A stretch of DNA of 64,000 nt from NCBI RefSeq assembly GCF_003387375.1, contig NZ_QUNG01000002.1, positions 292,011 through 356,010 of the forward strand, read 5' to 3'. Under the pieces are notes generated by a model. The model was given only the letters and a program-made list of their open reading frames with translations. It made no database searches and was not told the origin of the DNA. This document shows, piece after piece, positions 1 to 7,945 of the stretch. This DNA comes from Marinomonas pollencensis. GTDB lineage: Bacteria > Pseudomonadota > Gammaproteobacteria > Pseudomonadales > Marinomonadaceae. The position numbers and the translations under genes are program-made. Numbering within the stretch: the stretch's first letter is position 1; the number at the start of each line of letters is the position of its first letter.

Positions 1-9
1 AGAATAAAG

Positions 10-85
10 TGGCGTCCCGTAGGGGGTTCGAACCCCTGTTACCGCCGTGAAAGGGCGGTGTCCTAGGCCTCTAGACGAACGGGAC
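10..85 (-). tRNA. tRNA-Glu (TTC), copy 1
   Basis: The reverse complement folds as a 76-nt tRNA. It has a 7-bp acceptor stem (GTCCCGT with ACGGGAC), an anticodon loop CTTTCAC giving anticodon TTC, a GGTTCGAAC T-arm, discriminator G and an encoded CCA. It is identical to the copy at 270-345 and lies third in a minus-strand tRNA operon. Confidence 0.97.
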
Positions 86-157
86 ACATCAAGCTTTTAG
101 AGTGCTTTTAACTCATCAACACGACACTTTGTCAGTCACACTCTTCTTAAAGAAGAA

Positions 158-232
158 TGGAGCGGGAAACGAGGCTCGAACTCGCGACCCCAACCTTGGC
201 AAGGTTGTGCTCTACCACTGAGCTATTCCCGC
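158..232 (-). tRNA. tRNA-Gly (GCC)
   Basis: A 75-nt tRNA on the reverse strand. The acceptor stem is GCGGGAA with TTCCCGC, the anticodon stem CAACC/GGTTG encloses loop TTGCCAA (anticodon GCC), and CCA is encoded. It sits between two identical tRNA-Glu genes with 37-nt and 72-nt spacers and is probably cotranscribed with them. Confidence 0.97.
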
Positions 233-269
233 ACGCTAATTTTTAAAACCAGCCAACCGTTTGAAAGGA

Positions 270-345
270 TGGCGTCCCGTAGGGGGTTCGAACCCCTGTT
301 ACCGCCGTGAAAGGGCGGTGTCCTAGGCCTCTAGACGAACGGGAC
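270..345 (-). tRNA. tRNA-Glu (TTC), copy 2
   Basis: A 76-nt tRNA identical to the copy at 10-85, with anticodon TTC and encoded CCA. It is the first gene of the minus-strand Glu-Gly-Glu operon and lies just downstream of a good sigma-70 promoter. Confidence 0.97.
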
Positions 346-369
346 AACGTTTTAATCTTGCTGCGTGAG

Positions 370-406
370 CGGGGGCGTATATTACTGTTAATAATTTGAA
401 AATCAA
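370..406 (-). promoter_or_regulatory. tRNA operon promoter with stringent-type discriminator
   Basis: On the minus strand, TTGATT (401-406) is followed after 16 bp by TAATAT (379-384) and then a GC-rich CGCCCCCGC stretch before the tRNA. A GC-rich discriminator is the known hallmark of stable-RNA promoters under ppGpp/DksA control. Control of this promoter is inferred. Confidence 0.65.
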
Positions 407-485
407 CAGTTTTTTTAAATTTTCTATTAAGTTAAGCTAACAACAAGTTGTTTTACAAAGACATTGTCTAAATTTGGAGCTATTT

Positions 486-1058
486 ATGCTTAGAACACGC
501 CTGTTACTCCCCCTTTCCCTAACCACTGCATTACTGGCTGGTTGCACCACGACACACTATATAGAGATAGAACCAACAACTTCTATTAAACAAGAACAAC
601 TACATAACGACAGAGCGATCAAAGTTACCACCAGCTCTTCCCTCGGCAACCACATAGGAGCAATAAAAACAGGGCTTAATGAACGCGCCGACATTTTTAC
701 CACCAATAATGTGCAAGAAAGCATAAACAACAGCATTATTAGTGGATTAACCAAAATGGGCTTCACTCCCGATCAAGGCGTCTACCCACCAGCAGAGTTG
801 AATGTGGTCATTACTAAGATGAGCTACACAACAAAAACCAAGAATCTAAAAACCACTGCGACTTTAGACTTTCAATTAACCTCCACAGTGAAAGCAAAAG
901 GCCAAACCTATAAAGCAAACTTTGGTTCTCAGAAAGTGGAAGAGTACGGCACCCTGCCTTACCAAGAAACCGTACAGAAAGACATGAATGCGTTAGTCAG
1001 CAAAACTGTCGACCGTTTATTGAGTGACCAAAACATCATCACTCTTCTTAAGCCATAA
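486..1058 (+). CDS. yajG: YajG family lipoprotein
   Basis: A 190-aa putative envelope lipoprotein. The N-terminus is a lipoprotein signal (MLRTRLLL...) ending in a lipobox LLAGC, so the mature protein should begin at that Cys with a lipid anchor. The body resembles the YajG family: a conserved AIKVTTSS stretch, then a TKMGF...AELNVVI segment and a C-terminal helix. I chose ATG 486 because GGAG lies at 476-479; the in-frame TTG at 474 would include the Shine-Dalgarno. There is no Asp at +2, so outer-membrane sorting is expected. The molecular role of YajG is not established. It stands alone and ends at a bidirectional terminator shared with msrB. Confidence 0.8.
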   Translation: MLRTRLLLPLSLTTALLAGCTTTHYIEIEPTTSIKQEQLHNDRAIKVTTSSSLGNHIGAIKTGLNERADIFTTNNVQESINNSIISGLTKMGFTPDQGVYPPAELNVVITKMSYTTKTKNLKTTATLDFQLTSTVKAKGQTYKANFGSQKVEEYGTLPYQETVQKDMNALVSKTVDRLLSDQNIITLLKP

Positions 1059-1105
1059 CGCGATACAGTGGCATTTCAACAGTAGCCACTATAGATCAAA
1101 CTAAA

Positions 1106-1131
1106 AAGGCGCTCTTTGTAAGAGCGCCTTT
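1106..1131. terminator. Bidirectional terminator, yajG/msrB
   Basis: AAGGCGCTCT and AGAGCGCCTT form a stem around TTGTA, with A-rich sequence on one side and T-rich on the other. It lies between two convergent genes. Confidence 0.85.
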
Positions 1132-1146
1132 CTATATGTTTCGGTT

Positions 1147-1557
1147 TTATTCTTCTTCCTCAAACAACAAGGACGCACTATTGATACAATAGCGTAGCCC
1201 AGTTGGTGCCGGACCATCATTAAACACATGCCCAAGATGCGCATCACAATGGGCGCACACCACTTCTGTACGTTGCATCCGCCAAGAATTATCACTGCGC
1301 TCTTCTATATTTTCTAGATGACCGTCATAAAAGCTTGGCCAACCACAGCCAGCATTGAACTTTGTCCCCGAATCAAACAACAAACTGCTACAACACCGAC
1401 AGCGATATTGCCCAACCTCATAAAATTTATCGTATTTTCCAGTATAGGGGCGCTCTGTCCCTTTTAGACGCACAATATTGAAAACATCTTCAGGCAACTC
1501 TTCGCGCCACTCGTCTTCAGATTTAAGGACTTTTTTACTGTTATCTCTATCACCCAT
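1147..1557 (-). CDS. msrB: Peptide methionine-R-sulfoxide reductase MsrB
   Basis: A 136-aa single-domain MsrB that reduces the R-epimer of methionine sulfoxide in oxidised proteins. Two CxxC pairs (C53/C56 and C101/C104) match the structural zinc site. The GCGWPSF motif is at about 70-76, and RYCINSASL carries the catalytic Cys124. Length is normal for the family (E. coli 137 aa). It is divergent from alaA with a 70-bp shared upstream region and convergent with yajG. Confidence 0.95.
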   Translation of the reverse strand: MGDRDNSKKVLKSEDEWREELPEDVFNIVRLKGTERPYTGKYDKFYEVGQYRCRCCSSLLFDSGTKFNAGCGWPSFYDGHLENIEERSDNSWRMQRTEVVCAHCDAHLGHVFNDGPAPTGLRYCINSASLLFEEEE

Positions 1558-1627
1558 CTTGAATGCTCCTGAATTAGGTATAGAGTAAGTATATTCGCCC
1601 TACCCCCTGCATTAACAAGGAAAACTC

Positions 1628-2845
1628 GTGCAAATCCGCAAATCTAACAAATTAGCAAACATCTGTTATGAAATCCGTGGCCCGGTCCTTAAAGAGGCCA
1701 TGCGAATGGAAGAGGAAGGCCAGCGCATACTTAAACTTAACATAGGTAACCCTGCAACCTTCGGTTTCAAAGCCCCAGATGAAATACTGGTCGACGTTAT
1801 CCGCAACCTACCAACGGCTCAGGGTTACAGTGAATCCAAAGGATTGTATTCTGCGCGTAAAGCCGTCATGCAAAAATACCAAGCGCTGGGAGTCAAATCA
1901 GCCGACGTCAACAATGTCTGGATGGGCAACGGCGTCAGCGAACTAATCGTGATGGCCATGCAAGCCCTGTTAAATGATGGCGATGAAATTTTAATCCCAG
2001 CTCCTGACTATCCCCTCTGGACAGCCGCGGCGACCCTTTCTGGCGGCTATGTAAAACACTACTTGTGCGACGAAGGCGCTGGTTGGCAGCCAGACATTCA
2101 AGACATTCGCTCAAAAATTTCAAACAAAACAAAAGCCATTGTTATCATTAACCCGAATAACCCTACCGGGGCGGTTTATGAAAAAGGCATTTTAGAGGCC
2201 ATTATTGACCTCGCTGAAGAAAATAATTTATTGATCTTTTCTGACGAAATCTACGACAAGATATTGTATGACGGCGCCACTCATATCCCCACCAGCACGC
2301 TAACGGAAGGCCGCATGCCTTGTGTTACTTTTGGCGGGCTTTCAAAAGTGTACCGTACCGCAGGTTTTCGCTCTGGTTGGATGGCCATAACCGGGGATAA
2401 AAGCGGCATAAGCGACTATATAGACGGTCTAGACATCCTTAGCTCAATGCGTCTGTGTGCAAACGTCCCTGCCCAGCACGCAGTGCAAACCGCTCTAGGG
2501 GGATACCAAAGCATCAATGAACTCATTATTCCTGGCGGGCGCTTTTATGAGCAACGCGCGGTTGCCTGGGAAGCGCTCGATGCGATCCCTGGTGTTAGTT
2601 GTCATAAACCAGAAGGCGCGCTGTATCTTTTTCCAAAACTTGATCCAAATATTTATCCGATTCAGGACGATATGAATTTGGTTTTACGCTTTTTACAAGA
2701 AGAGAAAGTTCTCATTGTTCAGGGCACCGGCTTTAATTGGCCCACCCCTGATCACGTACGCTTTGTTTTCCTACCCCACATAGAGGATCTAGCCCCTGCT
2801 ATGGAGCGCTTTGATGCTTTCTTGGGCAGATTAAGAAAGCGCTAA
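1628..2845 (+). CDS. alaA: Alanine/pyruvate aminotransferase AlaA
   Basis: A 405-aa fold-type I PLP aminotransferase that interconverts pyruvate plus glutamate with alanine plus 2-oxoglutarate. The N-terminus (IRKSNKLANICYEIRGP) and the length match the AlaA (YfbQ) branch. Visible motifs are NPNNPTGAVY, SDEIYDKILYDG, and SKVYRTAGFRSGW with the PLP lysine. The start is GTG 1628, preceded by an AAGGA-type Shine-Dalgarno. htpX follows after 78 bp with no evident terminator, so the two may be cotranscribed. Confidence 0.92.
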   Translation: MQIRKSNKLANICYEIRGPVLKEAMRMEEEGQRILKLNIGNPATFGFKAPDEILVDVIRNLPTAQGYSESKGLYSARKAVMQKYQALGVKSADVNNVWMGNGVSELIVMAMQALLNDGDEILIPAPDYPLWTAAATLSGGYVKHYLCDEGAGWQPDIQDIRSKISNKTKAIVIINPNNPTGAVYEKGILEAIIDLAEENNLLIFSDEIYDKILYDGATHIPTSTLTEGRMPCVTFGGLSKVYRTAGFRSGWMAITGDKSGISDYIDGLDILSSMRLCANVPAQHAVQTALGGYQSINELIIPGGRFYEQRAVAWEALDAIPGVSCHKPEGALYLFPKLDPNIYPIQDDMNLVLRFLQEEKVLIVQGTGFNWPTPDHVRFVFLPHIEDLAPAMERFDAFLGRLRKR

Positions 2846-2923
2846 AATAGAAGCCTATTGCCCGCTTGAAATTGAACTTTATGCCCCTATCATGCTCCTA
2901 ACAGTATTTCTAGGAGCATAACC

Positions 2924-3802
2924 ATGCGCATTATTCTGTTTTTGTTAACCAACCTCGCTGTAATGGTGGTTGCGGGTATTATTCTTAGCCTATTAGGCGT
3001 AAACAGCTACATGACAAGCAACGGCTTGAATTTCACGTCTTTGCTTATCTTTTGTGGCGTATTTGGCTTCACCGGCAGTATTATTTCTTTATTGCTGTCT
3101 AAGTTTATGGCAAAACGCGGCACAGGCGCGGTTATCATCAAACAACCAAGCAACCATAAAGAGGCTTGGTTAATAGACACTGTGGCAGAGCTTTCTCGTG
3201 AAGCTGGCATTAAAATGCCTGAAGTCGCTATTTTCCCCTCCCATGACGCGAATGCTTTTGCTACTGGCTGGAATAAAAACGACGCTTTGGTGGCCGTTTC
3301 GAGTGGTATGATGGATCGCTTTCCACCGGATGAAATCAAAGCCGTTGTCGGCCACGAAATCGGACACGTGGCAAATGGTGACATGATTACTCTGAGCCTG
3401 ATACAAGGTGTGGTTAACACCTTCGTGATGTTTTTTGCGCGCATTGCCGCCTACGCTGTCGACCAGTTCCTACGCAAGGACGACGAAGAAGGCTCTGTTG
3501 GCTGGGGTTACTACATTGCCACATTTATCTTCGAAATCTTGTTTGGCATACTCGCCTCCATGATCGTGATGTGGTTCTCTCGCTTCCGTGAGTTTAGAGC
3601 CGATGAAGCAGGGGCTCGCTTGGCCGGTAAAGGCGCGATGATTGCGGCGCTAGCAAGACTACAACAAGAACACGAAGCCAGCCACATGCCAGATTCTATG
3701 ATGGCGTTCGGCATCAACCGTGGTAAAGCACCTACTTTAGGCGAACTTTTCTCTAGTCACCCGCCTATCAACAAGCGCATCCAAGCGTTACAGGCACTCT
3801 AA
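2924..3802 (+). CDS. htpX: Membrane-bound zinc metalloprotease HtpX
   Basis: A 292-aa inner-membrane M48 peptidase that takes part in quality control of membrane proteins alongside FtsH. Two hydrophobic helices occupy roughly residues 4-25 and 38-60. The cytoplasmic catalytic motif is HEIGH (144-148), and a downstream FRADEAG segment supplies the likely third zinc ligand. Two more hydrophobic helices lie between them. In E. coli htpX belongs to the Cpx envelope-stress regulon; I did not identify a CpxR site here. It ends at a strong terminator. Confidence 0.95.
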   Translation: MRIILFLLTNLAVMVVAGIILSLLGVNSYMTSNGLNFTSLLIFCGVFGFTGSIISLLLSKFMAKRGTGAVIIKQPSNHKEAWLIDTVAELSREAGIKMPEVAIFPSHDANAFATGWNKNDALVAVSSGMMDRFPPDEIKAVVGHEIGHVANGDMITLSLIQGVVNTFVMFFARIAAYAVDQFLRKDDEEGSVGWGYYIATFIFEILFGILASMIVMWFSRFREFRADEAGARLAGKGAMIAALARLQQEHEASHMPDSMMAFGINRGKAPTLGELFSSHPPINKRIQALQAL

Positions 3803-3832
3803 AGCAGCCTATTCCTGTTGCCTGATAGACAC

Positions 3833-3862
3833 AAAAAAACCAGCTTTTTGCTGGTTTTTTTT
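3833..3862. terminator. Bidirectional terminator, htpX/PilZ gene
   Basis: AAAAACCAGC pairs with GCTGGTTTTT around a TTTTT loop, flanked by A and T runs. It lies between convergent genes. Confidence 0.9.
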
Positions 3863-3901
3863 CATCTCAGGTAAGACACATTAAAAAGGATGCGACTTAG
3901 C

Positions 3902-4624
3902 TTATCGAGCCTTCTTCTTTTGATGCTCTAAAATATACGCCGTTAGCGGAATAACAACTTCTTTCGTCAAGTCTTCAAACCTTAGACCATATACATAGAA
4001 GTATTCAGCATCCATGCGCGACAGAAAATCATTATCCACTAGACTTGACTGCAATTGTTCAAGCATCTGAATTTCTTGTGAACGTATCTCACAGTCCACC
4101 TTTAAGAAGAAATTATAGCCACTGATCTTAAGATTCATGGCCAAGCGCATTCTTTGCTTCACCGCCCCAAAATCTTCTTTAGAAATAAGCTTGGCCCCAC
4201 CAGCACTTAAATCCACAACAATGCCGGACGTAGCTTCAGAAATGGTATTTTCGTTTGTATTTGGTTCAAGACTGCATATCAGCCTGGTTTCTACCCGCAC
4301 GGTTTCACGCACCACAGACGTTTCAACATAAGCAGGATAGGCCAAATGCAAATGCGCTGCAGGCTCCAAATAACTCTTCGCTACTCGGCTGGAAAAAGCG
4401 CACACTGCGGTACCAAGCATCAATCGCACATTAATCGCTTGACCTTCTCGAACGAATATCTTTCTACCTTTCGAAGTTGGGCAAGACACAATTAAAGAGC
4501 GCCCAGGAATTGCCCCCAGCACCTTCACCATATGCCTTGCCGGAGGAGTAATAAACTCCAACTGCACAAACGTACCTAGCGGCACATCTAAATCACCTAA
4601 GTCGACTTGTATAACCCCAGCCAT
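3902..4624 (-). CDS. PilZ-domain protein, YcgR-like
   Basis: A 240-aa protein with two regions. The N-terminal ~100 residues look like the beta-rich YcgR N-terminal domain. The C-terminal part looks like PilZ, with a RETVRVETR segment (RxxxR type) and DLSAGG (D/NxSxxG type), which together bind cyclic di-GMP in this family. YcgR proteins brake flagellar rotation, but no motility gene is adjacent, so the target is unknown. ATG 4624 is preferred over the upstream TTG because GTGGA sits 5 nt before it. It is convergent with htpX and lies downstream of pdxB with a 24-bp gap. Confidence 0.7.
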   Translation of the reverse strand: MAGVIQVDLGDLDVPLGTFVQLEFITPPARHMVKVLGAIPGRSLIVSCPTSKGRKIFVREGQAINVRLMLGTAVCAFSSRVAKSYLEPAAHLHLAYPAYVETSVVRETVRVETRLICSLEPNTNENTISEATSGIVVDLSAGGAKLISKEDFGAVKQRMRLAMNLKISGYNFFLKVDCEIRSQEIQMLEQLQSSLVDNDFLSRMDAEYFYVYGLRFEDLTKEVVIPLTAYILEHQKKKAR

Positions 4625-4648
4625 CAAAATTCCACTTTCTAATTAATA

Positions 4649-5788
4649 TTATTCCACTTGGAAACCGATAGCACTCAAAGCATTTAGATCGGCCCGCCCG
4701 CGACTAGAAACAACACAAGTATTAAACTCATCCCTTTCAACGTAGTGCTTTCTTAGCCAATCAAAGGTCGCTTTATTCGCCCCCGCTCGATAATGAGCCC
4801 GCAACCGAGCATCGTCCCGCGCCACATCATAAATAGCGTGCATGGCTCGAGCCAACAGCTCTTCCGTTAATGGAGAATCTTCAATGGCAAGCGCCGCTAT
4901 GCGTCCATTTGTTATGGCATCATTAACGGTAACAGGAGCAGGCATGTCAAAAAAATGGCAAAAAGCCTGATAAACCATCCAGGTCCCTTTTTCACGCCCT
5001 TGCTTAGAGTACCCTGCAATATGTGGCGTCGCAATATCGGCAATTGACAATGTCGTCAAATCTATCTCGGGCTCGCCACGCCAAACATCCAGTACCAGAT
5101 TTAATTGACCTGCTAAGCGGTCATGCAAATCTACTAACGCAGCTTCATCAATCACCCCACCGCGCCCTGCACTAATGATGGTGGTGCCCGCCGTCACGGC
5201 AGACAGCTGCTCTGCGCTTATCATCCCCTGAGTCGGATAAGCGCCTGTTGTCGTAAACGGGGCATGCAAAGAAATAACCGCACAACGCAACACAGCATCT
5301 AAGGAAACAAAATTCGGTGCATCAACCTTCACCTCTTGCTCTTTATAGGGGTCATAGACACAGACATCACAGCCTAACCCCTGAAAGCGTTGGTACACTG
5401 TTTTACCCACATTACCATAACCAATGATGCCAACTTTCTTACCCAGCCAAGATAAATTCTTTGTCAGCGATAAATAGCCCAAGGCACTCAATACATAATC
5501 CGCTACCGCCGCCGCATTACAACCAGGCGCACTGGTAAAGTGAATCCCTTGCTGACAGAGATATTCGGTATCAATGTGATCAACCCCAATCGTGGCACTG
5601 CCGACAAAACGCACATTACTGCCCGCTAATAAGGCTTCATTTACCTTGGTGACTGAACGGACCAATAGTGCATCCGCGTGCTTTACCTGCTCATTTGTTA
5701 AGGCTCTACCATTAACCAGCTCTACCTCTGCAAAGGGAGTAAAAAGCGCGGCCACATTTGGCATATTCTCATCGGCTATTATTTTCAT
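4649..5788 (-). CDS. pdxB: Erythronate-4-phosphate dehydrogenase PdxB
   Basis: A 379-aa NAD-dependent dehydrogenase for the second step of the DXP-dependent pyridoxal phosphate pathway. Features visible: N-terminal KIIADENMP, GSATIGVDHID, the Rossmann motif GYGNVGK, the active-site segment SAGRGGVIDE, and HIAGYSKQGREKG with the catalytic His. A C-terminal dimerisation region follows. Length agrees with E. coli (378 aa). Its first 20 nt overlap the end of epmC, suggesting translational coupling. Confidence 0.95.
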   Translation of the reverse strand: MKIIADENMPNVAALFTPFAEVELVNGRALTNEQVKHADALLVRSVTKVNEALLAGSNVRFVGSATIGVDHIDTEYLCQQGIHFTSAPGCNAAAVADYVLSALGYLSLTKNLSWLGKKVGIIGYGNVGKTVYQRFQGLGCDVCVYDPYKEQEVKVDAPNFVSLDAVLRCAVISLHAPFTTTGAYPTQGMISAEQLSAVTAGTTIISAGRGGVIDEAALVDLHDRLAGQLNLVLDVWRGEPEIDLTTLSIADIATPHIAGYSKQGREKGTWMVYQAFCHFFDMPAPVTVNDAITNGRIAALAIEDSPLTEELLARAMHAIYDVARDDARLRAHYRAGANKATFDWLRKHYVERDEFNTCVVSSRGRADLNALSAIGFQVE

Positions 5789-6308
5789 ACTGCTGTTTTA
5801 TAAACTCATCAAAATCAATACTAGGTAAACGGTATGCCAACAAGCACTTAGCAAAAGTAAGTGCTCTTTCTGGGATACCAGAAATAAGGTAATCGCCAAC
5901 CTGGCGGTGAACGGCTTGTTGAAAAGGGGTGGGGTCGTAATCAGTCAAGGCTAAATTATCAACACTGACACGAAATGGCAGACCTGCTGACCAATGCAAA
6001 ATACACTCAACGGCCTGCGGCTTCACCTCAACTTGCTCAAACAGTCGCTGTTGCTGCTCGCTGCGTGAGTCTGTTTCATACCAATAACCGTAATCTTCCA
6101 ATAACCGACGTTGTGCACCAGCAAGACACCAATGGCTAATTTCATGCAAGGCGCTGGAAGGATAATCTAACCGAAAATAGAGAGTGGCTGGGGCTCCCTG
6201 TTTGGCAGGCACGTAAAGCGGCTCATCGGCACCACCGACCAAGGTGGTATTAAAGCGTGAAAGAAAACAGGCATTAAACGCCTCAATCAGCTGAACAGCG
6301 GTAAACAA
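5769..6308 (-). CDS. epmC: Elongation factor P hydroxylase EpmC
   Basis: A 179-aa protein of the YfcM/EpmC family, which hydroxylates the beta-lysyl-lysine on elongation factor P. The ALHEISHW segment gives a metal-binding HExxH-like motif, followed by the conserved CLAGAQRRLLEDYGYWYETDSR block. The reading frame opens with TTG 6308, and GGGGGA lies 6 nt upstream; the nearby ATG in GGGGGATGACTC is in another frame, so TTG is the likely start. No epmA or epmB is nearby. It overlaps pdxB by 20 nt. Confidence 0.88.
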   Translation of the reverse strand: MFTAVQLIEAFNACFLSRFNTTLVGGADEPLYVPAKQGAPATLYFRLDYPSSALHEISHWCLAGAQRRLLEDYGYWYETDSRSEQQQRLFEQVEVKPQAVECILHWSAGLPFRVSVDNLALTDYDPTPFQQAVHRQVGDYLISGIPERALTFAKCLLAYRLPSIDFDEFIKQQYENNSR

Positions 6309-6397
6309 GAGTCATCCCCCAGCAAAAGGCAGGATTATTACATATCTTCTATAACCGCGCTATGGATACCCAGATAGCGTCATGCAGCGCGACATAA

Positions 6398-6432
6398 AAA
6401 AGGATAACACACCAATTCAGCGGTTATCCTTT
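6398..6432 (-). terminator. Terminator downstream of gcvT
   Basis: AAAAGGATAAC pairs with GTTATCCTTT across a 14-nt loop. It lies 34 bp past the gcvT stop on the minus strand. Confidence 0.75.
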
Positions 6433-6465
6433 TAGCGTTATTGCGTTTTTCAGCAGCAGACCAAT

Positions 6466-7566
6466 TTAGCCGCGATAATAACGGGCAGGCACAAAAGGCA
6501 TTTTGGTGAGCACTAGAGGAATCTGCTTGCCACGCACCAAAGCAAACAAAGGCTCTTCACTTGCCAGCGCGTCGCTAGACACGTAAGCCATTACTATCGG
6601 CTGAGACAAAGAAGGAGAAAAACCACCACTTGTCACCAAGCCCTTTTCTTCTCCTGTTTGACTAACAATTTGTACACCTTCGCGAACGGGCGCCTTCCCA
6701 TCCACCAAAAAGCCAACACGCTTACGGGCAGGCTTATTAGCAAATTGCGGCAAAATAACGTCAGCACCTGGAAAACCACCTTCACGCGCACCCGCCAAAC
6801 GACGCACAGGTTGAATCGCCCAATTTAGTGACGCTTCAATTGGCGTTGTTGTGGTATCAATATCATGTCCATAAAGGCATAACCCCGCCTCTAAGCGTAA
6901 CGAATCACGGGCGCCCAAACCAATCCATTCAACTTCTTCAAATGCCAATAAAGCGGCGGCAAATGCTTCGGCATGATCATTTGGTACAGACACTTCATAA
7001 CCGTCCTCTCCGGTATAACCAGAACAGCTCACCCACAACTCAATACCTTGCCAGTCAAATTTAAGACTCTGCATAAACGTCATCGTTTGCGCTTCTGGCA
7101 CTAGGCGAGAAAAAACAGCACGTGCTTTAGGTCCCTGAATGGCCAATAAGGCACGATCTTCTATTACTTCAACCTGACATCCATCCAGCGAAGCATTAAG
7201 GTGTGCAATGTCTTGCTCTTTGCAAGCCGCATTGACCACCACAAACAATTCATCACCCCAGTTTGCAAACATTAGATCGTCTGTAATCGAACCTTGCTCA
7301 GTGGTGAACAAACCGTAACGCTGCATACCTTCAGGTAAATCTAATGCATCCACAGGCACGATGGCTTCAAACGCCTGTTTTACATTAGCACCAGTCAAAA
7401 TCAGTTGCCCCATGTGGGAAACATCAAACAGGCCTGCATTTTCACGCACCCATAAATGTTCTTTTTTTACCCCTAGTGGGTATTGAACGGGCATTTCGTA
7501 ACCAGCGAACTCGACCATTCTTGCGTCCGCCGCAATGTGTTGTGCATAAAGAGAAGTACGTTTCAT
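6466..7566 (-). CDS. gcvT: Glycine cleavage system T protein (aminomethyltransferase)
   Basis: A 366-aa tetrahydrofolate-dependent aminomethyltransferase. It takes the aminomethyl group from lipoyl GcvH and yields 5,10-methylene-THF and ammonia. Conserved blocks are EFAGYEMPVQY near the N-terminus, FDVSHMGQ, SGYTGEDGYE and GLGARDSLRLEAGLCLYGHD. The frame stays open for 38 more codons upstream, but that stretch holds the promoter and operator. ATG 7566, with AAAGG 8 nt before it, begins the canonical KRTSLYAQH sequence. It is divergent from glyA-gcvH-gcvP, so the cleavage system is split over two transcription units. Confidence 0.95.
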   Translation of the reverse strand: MKRTSLYAQHIAADARMVEFAGYEMPVQYPLGVKKEHLWVRENAGLFDVSHMGQLILTGANVKQAFEAIVPVDALDLPEGMQRYGLFTTEQGSITDDLMFANWGDELFVVVNAACKEQDIAHLNASLDGCQVEVIEDRALLAIQGPKARAVFSRLVPEAQTMTFMQSLKFDWQGIELWVSCSGYTGEDGYEVSVPNDHAEAFAAALLAFEEVEWIGLGARDSLRLEAGLCLYGHDIDTTTTPIEASLNWAIQPVRRLAGAREGGFPGADVILPQFANKPARKRVGFLVDGKAPVREGVQIVSQTGEEKGLVTSGGFSPSLSQPIVMAYVSSDALASEEPLFALVRGKQIPLVLTKMPFVPARYYRG

Positions 7567-7599
7567 AAGCAAACCTTTCGTTGGGACAATGTTTAGGAA

Positions 7600-7645
7600 G
7601 TTTCCTATTGGAAACAGATTATCTAAAATTGAACTCGCTTGACAA
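7600..7645 (-). promoter_or_regulatory. gcvT promoter with palindromic operator at the start site
   Basis: Minus-strand TTGTCA (revcomp of 7640-7645) and GATAAT (revcomp of 7618-7623) are 16 bp apart. The near-perfect palindrome GTTTCCTATTGGAAAC at 7600-7615 lies just downstream of the -10, across the expected start site, a typical repressor position. The binding protein is unknown. Confidence 0.65.
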
Positions 7646-7772
7646 GACATAAGCCAATTAAAGTTTCTAAAAAAAATCATTTAACCCTGCAAAACCGCAC
7701 AAACCTGAACAATTGGTCAAATTAAATTCTAGGAAATTTGAAAAAAGATTTAAAAATACCATCCTGACAAAT

Positions 7773-7802
7773 GTTTCCAATTGGAAACTTTTTCGCTATG
7801 AT
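7773..7802 (+). promoter_or_regulatory. glyA promoter with perfect 16-bp palindromic operator
   Basis: GTTTCCAATTGGAAAC (7773-7788) is a perfect palindrome. It overlaps a weak -35 (TTTCCA, 7774-7779) that is 17 bp from a good -10 (TATGAT, 7797-7802). It differs at one base from the gcvT-side palindrome at 7600-7615. Confidence 0.65.
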
Positions 7803-7945
7803 ACGAAAAATTGGCGCGAAGCAGACAATTATCGACGCTCTTAGAAAGATGATCTTTTTTCATCATCTTAGACTGCCCAAGTGTTATTATATTAAGGACT
7901 CTGTGTCTTTGTTGGGCATTAATGTTTATTTAAGAGGAATACACC

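Larger units (their letters stand above)
7567..7945. other. Divergent gcvT/glyA control region
   Basis: A 379-bp non-coding region with both promoters, the two matching palindromes, and about 140 nt of glyA leader. The leader contains two inverted repeats: 7846-7853 with 7862-7869 (AAGATGAT/ATCATCTT, U-rich loop), and 7874-7880 with 7912-7918 (TGCCCAA/TTGGGCA). I see none of the conserved glycine-riboswitch core sequences on either strand. Confidence 0.6.

Noticed and set aside
7567..7945. Glycine riboswitch upstream of gcvT or glyA
   Set aside because: The conserved aptamer core segments were not found on either strand.
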